Positions 59,490-64,000 of a DNA stretch of 64,000 nucleotides are shown one piece after another; within the stretch, counting starts at the first letter, position 1, and the number at the start of each line of letters is the position of its first letter. Under the pieces are notes generated by a model. It saw only the letters and a program-made list of their open reading frames with translations. It searched no databases and was not told the origin of the DNA. This DNA is from Actinoplanes auranticolor. GTDB lineage: Bacteria > Actinomycetota > Actinomycetes > Mycobacteriales > Micromonosporaceae. The stretch lies in the NCBI RefSeq assembly GCF_018332655.1, contig NZ_BOQL01000077.1:1-64000 (forward strand), read 5' to 3'. Made by a program: the position numbers and the translations under genes.

Positions 59490-60674
59490 GTGACCAGCTC
59501 GGTGATCGTCAGCGGCGCCCGTACCCCCATGGGCCGCCTCCTCGGCAACCTCAGGAACGTGCCCGCCACCGCCCTCGGCGGGTACGCCATCGCCGCCGCC
59601 CTCGAACGCGCGGGCGTGGCCCCGGAGCAGGCGCAGTACGTGATCATGGGCCAGGTGCTGCAGGCCGGCACCGGGCAGATCACCGCCCGGCAGGCCGCCG
59701 TGGCCGCGGGCATCCCGATGACCACGCCCGCGGTGACGGTCAACAAGGTCTGCCTCTCCGGCCTCGACGCGATCGCGCTGGCCGACCAGCTCATCCGGGC
59801 CGGCGAGTTCGACATCGTGGTGGCCGGTGGCATGGAGTCGATGACCAACGCGCCGCACCTGCTGATGGGTCAGCGCCAGGGCAAGAAGTACGGCGACATC
59901 CTGGTCCGCGACCACACCGCCTTCGACGGGCTGATGGACCCGTGGGACGGCATCTCGATGGGTGAGTCCACCGAGCGCAGCGGCGCCGGCCTGGGCATCA
60001 GCCGGGCCGAGCAGGACGCCTTCGCCGCGCTGAGCCACCAGCGCGCGGCCGCCGCCCAGCGCGAGGGACGCTTCGCCGAGGAGATCGTGCCGGTCAAGGC
60101 CGGCCTGCGCGGGGTCGACAAGTTGATCGACACCGACGAGGGCGTCCGCCCGGACGCGACCGCCGAGTCGCTCGCCGGCCTGCGCCCGGCCTTCGCCAAG
60201 GACGGCACGATCACCGCCGGCAGCGCCTCACCGATCTCCGACGGCGCCGCGGCGGTCGTGGTGATGAGCCGGGCCAAGGCCGAGGAGCTGGGGCTGACCT
60301 GGCTGGCCGAGATCGGCGCGCACGGCAACGTGGCCGGGCCGGACAGCTCGCTGCAGGCCCAGCCGGCCAACGCCATCCGGCACGCGCTGGGCAAGGCCGG
60401 CCGGTCCGTCGCCGATCTCGACCTGATCGAGATGAACGAGGCGTTCGCCCAGGTCGTGCTGCACTCCATGCGCGAGCTCAAGGTCAACGAGGACATCGTC
60501 AACGTCAACGGCGGCGCGATCGCCCTGGGTCACCCGATCGGCATGTCCGGCGCCCGGCTGGTGCTGACCCTGGCGATGGAGCTCAGGCGGCGCGGCGGCG
60601 GGTTCGGCGCGGCCGCGCTGTGCGGTGGCGGCGGTCAGGGCGATGCGCTGCTCATCACGGTGCCCGCCGCCTGA
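59490..60674 (+). CDS. Acetyl-CoA C-acetyltransferase (thiolase)
   Basis: A 394-residue thiolase. The acyl-accepting Cys is in VNKVCLSGLDAIALAD (C88), NGGAIALGHPIGMSGARLVL supplies the catalytic His, and CGGGGQGDALLI the second Cys. It condenses two acetyl-CoA or cleaves acetoacetyl-CoA. GTG start; the upstream TAGGCT promoter is plausible. Co-directional with meaB 35 bp downstream. Same order (epimerase, thiolase) in streptomycetes and mycobacteria. Confidence 0.95.
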   Translation: MTSSVIVSGARTPMGRLLGNLRNVPATALGGYAIAAALERAGVAPEQAQYVIMGQVLQAGTGQITARQAAVAAGIPMTTPAVTVNKVCLSGLDAIALADQLIRAGEFDIVVAGGMESMTNAPHLLMGQRQGKKYGDILVRDHTAFDGLMDPWDGISMGESTERSGAGLGISRAEQDAFAALSHQRAAAAQREGRFAEEIVPVKAGLRGVDKLIDTDEGVRPDATAESLAGLRPAFAKDGTITAGSASPISDGAAAVVVMSRAKAEELGLTWLAEIGAHGNVAGPDSSLQAQPANAIRHALGKAGRSVADLDLIEMNEAFAQVVLHSMRELKVNEDIVNVNGGAIALGHPIGMSGARLVLTLAMELRRRGGGFGAAALCGGGGQGDALLITVPAA

Positions 60675-60709
60675 TCGCGGGACGCCCGATCGTGGGAGAG
60701 GATGGCGGG

Positions 60710-61675
60710 GTGACCATCTCCGCGCGGCCGGGCCGCGACGTGCCGACGCTCGTGGCCCGGGCCCGTGAGGGTGATCCGCGCTCGGTGGCCCGGCTGATCA
60801 GCCTCGTGGAGAACGGCGACCCGAAGCTGGCGGAGGTGGCCGCCGCGCTGGCCCCGTACGCGGGCCGGGCCCAGGTCGTGGGTCTGACCGGCTCGCCCGG
60901 GGTGGGCAAGTCGACCACCACCAACGAGCTGGTCCGCTCGCTGCGGGCCGCCGGGCACCGGGTCGGTGTGCTCGCCGTGGACCCGTCCAGCCCGTTCACC
61001 GGCGGCGCCATCCTGGGCGACCGGATCCGGATGCAGGACCACACCGGCGACCCCGGCGTCTACATCCGCTCGATGTCCAGCCGGGGGCAGCTCGGCGGGC
61101 TGGCCGCGGCCACCCCGCAGGCGGTGCGCGTGCTGGAGGGCGCGGGCTGCGACGTGGTGCTGGTGGAGACCGTCGGGGTCGGGCAGGCCGAGGTGGAGAT
61201 CGCCTCGCTGGCCGACACCACGCTGGTGCTGCTGGCGCCCGGGATGGGTGACGCGATCCAGGCGGTCAAGGCCGGCATCCTGGAGATCGCCGACGTCTTC
61301 GTGGTCAACAAGGCGGACCGGCCGGGCGCGGACGCCACCTACCGCGACATCCAGGGCATGCTCTCGCTGGGCGAGCGCGCTGCCGGGGACTGGCGGCCGC
61401 AGGTGGTGCGGGCGGTGGCGGTCAAGGGCGAGGGTGTCGACGACGTCGTCGCGGCGATCGAGAAACACCGGGCCTGGCTGGAGTCCTCCGGCCGGCTGCA
61501 GGCCCGGCGCGAGGCGCGGGCCGCCGCGGAGGTCGAGGCGATCGCGCTCGGCACGCTGCGGGCCCGGCTGGGCTCGCTGCGCGAGGGTACGGCGCTCAGC
61601 GACCTCGCCGCCCGGGTCGCCGCGGGCTCGCTGGACCCGTACGCCGCCGCCGACGACCTGATCAAGGATCTCTAG
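60710..61675 (+). CDS. meaB: Methylmalonyl-CoA mutase chaperone GTPase
   Basis: A 321-residue SIMIBI-class GTPase that loads and protects adenosylcobalamin in methylmalonyl-CoA mutase. Walker A GSPGVGKSTTTNEL (from residue 61), LAVDPSSPFTGGAILGDRIR, VETVGVGQAEVEI (switch III) and VVNKADRPGAD (base recognition). GTG start with GAGAGGA. With the epimerase and the PduO-type adenosyltransferase it supports B12-dependent propionyl-CoA metabolism; the mutase itself is not in the window. Overlaps the convergent PadR gene by 4 bp. Confidence 0.95.
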   Translation: MTISARPGRDVPTLVARAREGDPRSVARLISLVENGDPKLAEVAAALAPYAGRAQVVGLTGSPGVGKSTTTNELVRSLRAAGHRVGVLAVDPSSPFTGGAILGDRIRMQDHTGDPGVYIRSMSSRGQLGGLAAATPQAVRVLEGAGCDVVLVETVGVGQAEVEIASLADTTLVLLAPGMGDAIQAVKAGILEIADVFVVNKADRPGADATYRDIQGMLSLGERAAGDWRPQVVRAVAVKGEGVDDVVAAIEKHRAWLESSGRLQARREARAAAEVEAIALGTLRARLGSLREGTALSDLAARVAAGSLDPYAAADDLIKDL

Positions 61676-62268
61676 CCGAAGCGGGCGAGCGTCTCCGCGA
61701 TCAGGGCCTCGTCCCAGTCGAGCCGCCCGGTGCGCAGGTCGTCGATCAGCGCCCGCAGCCAGTCCAGCTCGGCGCGCAGCATCGCGGCGCGGTATTCGTC
61801 CTCGATCAGGAACAACCGGGGCAGCCCGGGCGGCGCCTGCTGCTCGATCAGCGCCAGCTTCCCGGCCAGCGCGGCCACCCGGCGCTCCAGCAGGGTGCAC
61901 ACCTCGCCCGGGGGCAGGATCGGCAGGAACGCCAGCGCGGCGGGAAACTCGGGGAACTCCCGGGCCGGGGCCGGCAGCATGGCGGTCAGCCAGCGGCGCA
62001 GCGTCGCCGCGCCGGCCTCGGTGATCTCGTAGACCGTGCGTTCCGGGCGTCCCGCCTCGCGGGTGGTGCCGCCGGGGCGGGCCAGCCCGTCCCGGACGAG
62101 CCGGTCCAGCGCCTGGTAGACGCTGTTGCGTTGGGCCACGTTGACCAGCTGGTCCTGGCCGCGTTCCTTGATCATCTGCTGCATCCGGTACGGGTGCGTG
62201 GGCGCTTCGAGCAGCAGGGCCAGCAGCACCATCGCCAGCGTGGACCGGCGCGGCTCCGCAGACGTCAT
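61672..62268 (-). CDS. PadR-family regulator
   Basis: A 198-residue regulator: winged helix at the N-terminus (LLLEAPTHPYRMQQMIKERG, VAQRNSVYQALDRLVRDGL) and a helical C-terminal dimerisation part (VRRLL-type region FLIEDEYRAAMLRAELDWLR). Divergent from a flavin monooxygenase gene whose start lies in a perfect inverted repeat, so it probably represses that gene in response to an aromatic compound. Confidence 0.9.
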   Translation of the reverse strand: MTSAEPRRSTLAMVLLALLLEAPTHPYRMQQMIKERGQDQLVNVAQRNSVYQALDRLVRDGLARPGGTTREAGRPERTVYEITEAGAATLRRWLTAMLPAPAREFPEFPAALAFLPILPPGEVCTLLERRVAALAGKLALIEQQAPPGLPRLFLIEDEYRAAMLRAELDWLRALIDDLRTGRLDWDEALIAETLARFG

Positions 62269-62320
62269 GACCTCAGCCTAGGGGCTTTCTCAGGGTTGTC
62301 TCTCTTAGTAATGGCATGGA

Positions 62321-62337
62321 TAGTCATTCTATGACTA
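62321..62337. promoter_or_regulatory. Inverted repeat operator at the monooxygenase start
   Basis: TAGTCAT-TCT-ATGACTA is a perfect 7-bp inverted repeat with a 3-nt centre; its right arm begins with the ATG of the monooxygenase gene. GATAGT (62319-62324) fits a -10 six nt before that ATG. An outer pair CTTAGT (62304-62309) and ACTAAG (62334-62339) adds symmetry. Likely the PadR site. Confidence 0.6.
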
Positions 62338-63512
62338 AGAACGCTGTCGTGGCCGGTGGCGGCATCGCCGGCACGGTCGCCGCCATCGCCCTGCACGACG
62401 CCGGCTTCGCTCCGGTGATTCACGAGGCGCACGACCGGGGGGCCGACGAGCGCGGCTCTTTCCTCACCGTCGCCGTGAACGGACTGGCCGCCCTGCGCAC
62501 GCTGGGACTCGACCCGGACCGGCTCTTCGCCGCGGGCTTCGCGACCCCGGCCATGGTGCTGCGCAACGCCGCCGGCCGGCAGCTCGCCCGGCTGCCGCTC
62601 GGCGGGCCGGACCCGGACGGCACGACCACCACCACGATCCGGCGCGCCGACCTCTACCTGGCCCTGCGCGGCGAGGCCGAACGGCGCGACATCCCGGTCC
62701 GGTACGGCCGGCGCCTCACCGGCCGCACCTGCTCACCCGCCGGGGTGACCGCCCACTTCGCCGACGGCACCACGGCCGGTGGTGATCTGCTGATCGGTGC
62801 CGACGGTCTGCACTCGCGGACCCGCTCGGCCCTGGACCCGGCGGCGCCCGCGCCGCACTATCTGGGCCTGCTCAACGCGGGCGGCCACACGGCCGGGCCG
62901 GTCCCGCCGGCGCTGCGTGCCGAGCCGGGGGTGATGCAGATGGCCTTCGGGCGGCGGGCGTTCTTCGGCTGGGTCACCGCCCCCGACGACTCGGTCTGGT
63001 GGTTCGCCAATCCGCCGCGCCGGCGCCCGGCCGGGCCCCTCGAGTTCGGTCCGGCCGCCTGGCGGGCCGAGCTGCTGGAGCTGTTCGCCGCGGACGCGGT
63101 GCCGGCAGCGGCGATCATCCGGGCCGCCGACGAGATCGTCGGCCCGTGGAACACCTGGGACCTGCCGCGGGTACCGGTCTGGCGCGACGACCGCACGATC
63201 CTGATCGGCGACGCCGCGCACGCCGTCTCGCCGTCCTCAGGCCAGGGCGCGTCGATGGCGATCGAGGACGCCGTCACCCTGGGCCGTTGCCTGCGGGCCC
63301 GTTCGGACATCGCGGCGGCGCTGGCGGACTACGAGCACCTGCGCCGGGGCCGGGTGGAGAAGGTCGTCGCGTACGGGCGGCGCAGCGGCAGCACCAAGAC
63401 CGCCGGACCGGTCGGCGCCGCCGTACGGGACGCGCTGACGCCGCTGGTCATGCGCCTGCTCTATCGCAAGAGCAACCCCCAGGCCTGGATCCTCGAGCAC
63501 CGGATCGGCTGA
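62331..63512 (+). CDS. FAD-dependent monooxygenase
   Basis: A 393-residue flavoprotein hydroxylase. Dinucleotide loop VVAGGGIAGTVAAIAL, GADGLHSRTRSALDP (DG motif) and the second FAD motif LIGDAAHAVSPSSGQGASMAIEDAV are all in place. The group covers hydroxylation of aromatic or tetracycline-like rings. A GRRSGSTKTAG stretch near the end is basic. ATG 62331 is preferred to ATG 62316 because it aligns with the -10 and gives a typical N-terminus. Probable substrate-inducible gene under PadR. Confidence 0.88.
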   Translation: MTKNAVVAGGGIAGTVAAIALHDAGFAPVIHEAHDRGADERGSFLTVAVNGLAALRTLGLDPDRLFAAGFATPAMVLRNAAGRQLARLPLGGPDPDGTTTTTIRRADLYLALRGEAERRDIPVRYGRRLTGRTCSPAGVTAHFADGTTAGGDLLIGADGLHSRTRSALDPAAPAPHYLGLLNAGGHTAGPVPPALRAEPGVMQMAFGRRAFFGWVTAPDDSVWWFANPPRRRPAGPLEFGPAAWRAELLELFAADAVPAAAIIRAADEIVGPWNTWDLPRVPVWRDDRTILIGDAAHAVSPSSGQGASMAIEDAVTLGRCLRARSDIAAALADYEHLRRGRVEKVVAYGRRSGSTKTAGPVGAAVRDALTPLVMRLLYRKSNPQAWILEHRIG

Positions 63513-63597
63513 ACCGCTCAGCCCCGGCCCCGCGCCGCCGAATGGACGGTGCAGTTCTCCCGCTGTCCGGCGGTGACGACCGACGAACGGGGTGACC

Positions 63598-64000
63598 ATG
63601 CACCGGCGGAACGTACGCCCGTGGCTGCGCGCCGACCCGATGGTCGTGGTCCTGCTGGTGCTCGCCGTCACGTCCACCGTCGGTTTCGGCCTCCAGCGCA
63701 TCGGGCCGGGCCCCCAGGTGGCGATGTTCTGGCTGCTCATGGCCGCGGTGCACGCCTGCTTCGCGGTCCTGTCGGCGCAGGTCGCCCGGGCCGGGCCGGC
63801 GGTCGCCCGGCGGCTCTGGGCGTCGTTCTCCCTGGCCGGCACCGCGTTCTTCGTCGGCGACGTGGGCCAGCTGGTGGCGGTGGCCCGCGCGCCCCTGGCC
63901 CCGGCGTCCCTGGTCGGCACGGAACTGCAGTTCGTGTCGGTGGCGGTCGGGATGGTGCTGCTGGTCACCGGCCTGCTGCGCTACCCGCTCGGCGACCTGA
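63598..64000 (+). CDS. Membrane protein, N-terminal part (cut by window end)
   Basis: An open frame from ATG 63598 (GGGGTGA just upstream) to the window edge, 134 residues so far. It starts MHRRNVRPWLRADPMVVVLL and has about four hydrophobic helices (LLVLAVTSTVGFGL, MFWLLMAAVHACFAVLSA, LWASFSLAGTAFFVGDVGQL, FVSVAVGMVLLVTGLL). In Actinoplanes-type genomes such N-termini often belong to multi-helix sensor domains ahead of GGDEF/EAL or kinase parts, but nothing in the visible sequence proves that. Confidence 0.6.
   Translation, partial: MHRRNVRPWLRADPMVVVLLVLAVTSTVGFGLQRIGPGPQVAMFWLLMAAVHACFAVLSAQVARAGPAVARRLWASFSLAGTAFFVGDVGQLVAVARAPLAPASLVGTELQFVSVAVGMVLLVTGLLRYPLGDL

Overview
The window is typical high-GC actinobacterial chromosome. 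The gene order thrB-rho-rpmE-prfA-prmC-sua5-atp operon-DUF2550-ATR-murA-nucS-coiled-coil pair-epimerase-thiolase-meaB matches, from memory, the conserved core of Mycobacterium (about Rv1296-Rv1323) and Streptomyces (about SCO5354-SCO5401). The long Arg/Gly/Asp-rich insert in Rho, the actinobacterial ATP synthase features and the gene mix suggest Micromonosporaceae, perhaps Actinoplanes. That placement is inference; no database was searched.

Layout. 1-5.6 kb: a MarR regulator divergent from an RND pump, then an MFS exporter. 5.7-9.7 kb: a small membrane protein, thrB and rho with a strong terminator. 9.8-13.6 kb: an accessory block between rho and rpmE, made of a bacterial nitric oxide synthase and a three-gene RNA-repair operon (Rnl1-type ligase, T4-type polynucleotide kinase-phosphatase, compact second ligase). 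13.8-24.2 kb: translation and tRNA-modification genes (rpmE, prfA, prmC, two threonylcarbamoyl-AMP synthases around a tyrosine phosphatase), a beta-propeller protein, a GGDEF protein, an SDR protein and glyA. 24.3-27.0 kb: a TetR protein with a perfect operator palindrome, and terC preceded by a yybP-ykoY-like (Mn2+) riboswitch with a Shine-Dalgarno-sequestering hairpin. 27.2-37.2 kb: a 40-residue membrane ORF, two AtpI/AtpZ-like genes and the ATP synthase genes, with atpC separated from atpD by a terminator and an LCP-family gene. 37.2-38.0 kb: a geneless stretch with two families of direct repeats and a possible chemoreceptor remnant. 38-49 kb: cobalamin adenosyltransferase, murA (Asp replaces the catalytic Cys), 3-hydroxybutyryl-CoA dehydrogenase, an ABC exporter, an FtsK/HerA-like ATPase with membrane partners, and nucS. 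49-58.7 kb: a second ABC exporter, aldehyde dehydrogenase, a zinc-binding protein, a hydrolase, an AI-2E-type protein and two DivIVA-domain coiled-coil proteins at the FilP/Scy position. 59-64 kb: methylmalonyl-CoA epimerase, thiolase, meaB, a PadR/monooxygenase pair, and a membrane protein cut by the window end.

A recurring feature is the hexamer TAnnnT lying 6-8 nt upstream of an ATG or GTG with no Shine-Dalgarno. It occurs at eleven genes here and is the expected layout of leaderless actinobacterial mRNAs; I used it to choose several starts. No tRNA, rRNA, CRISPR array, IS element or prophage was seen.
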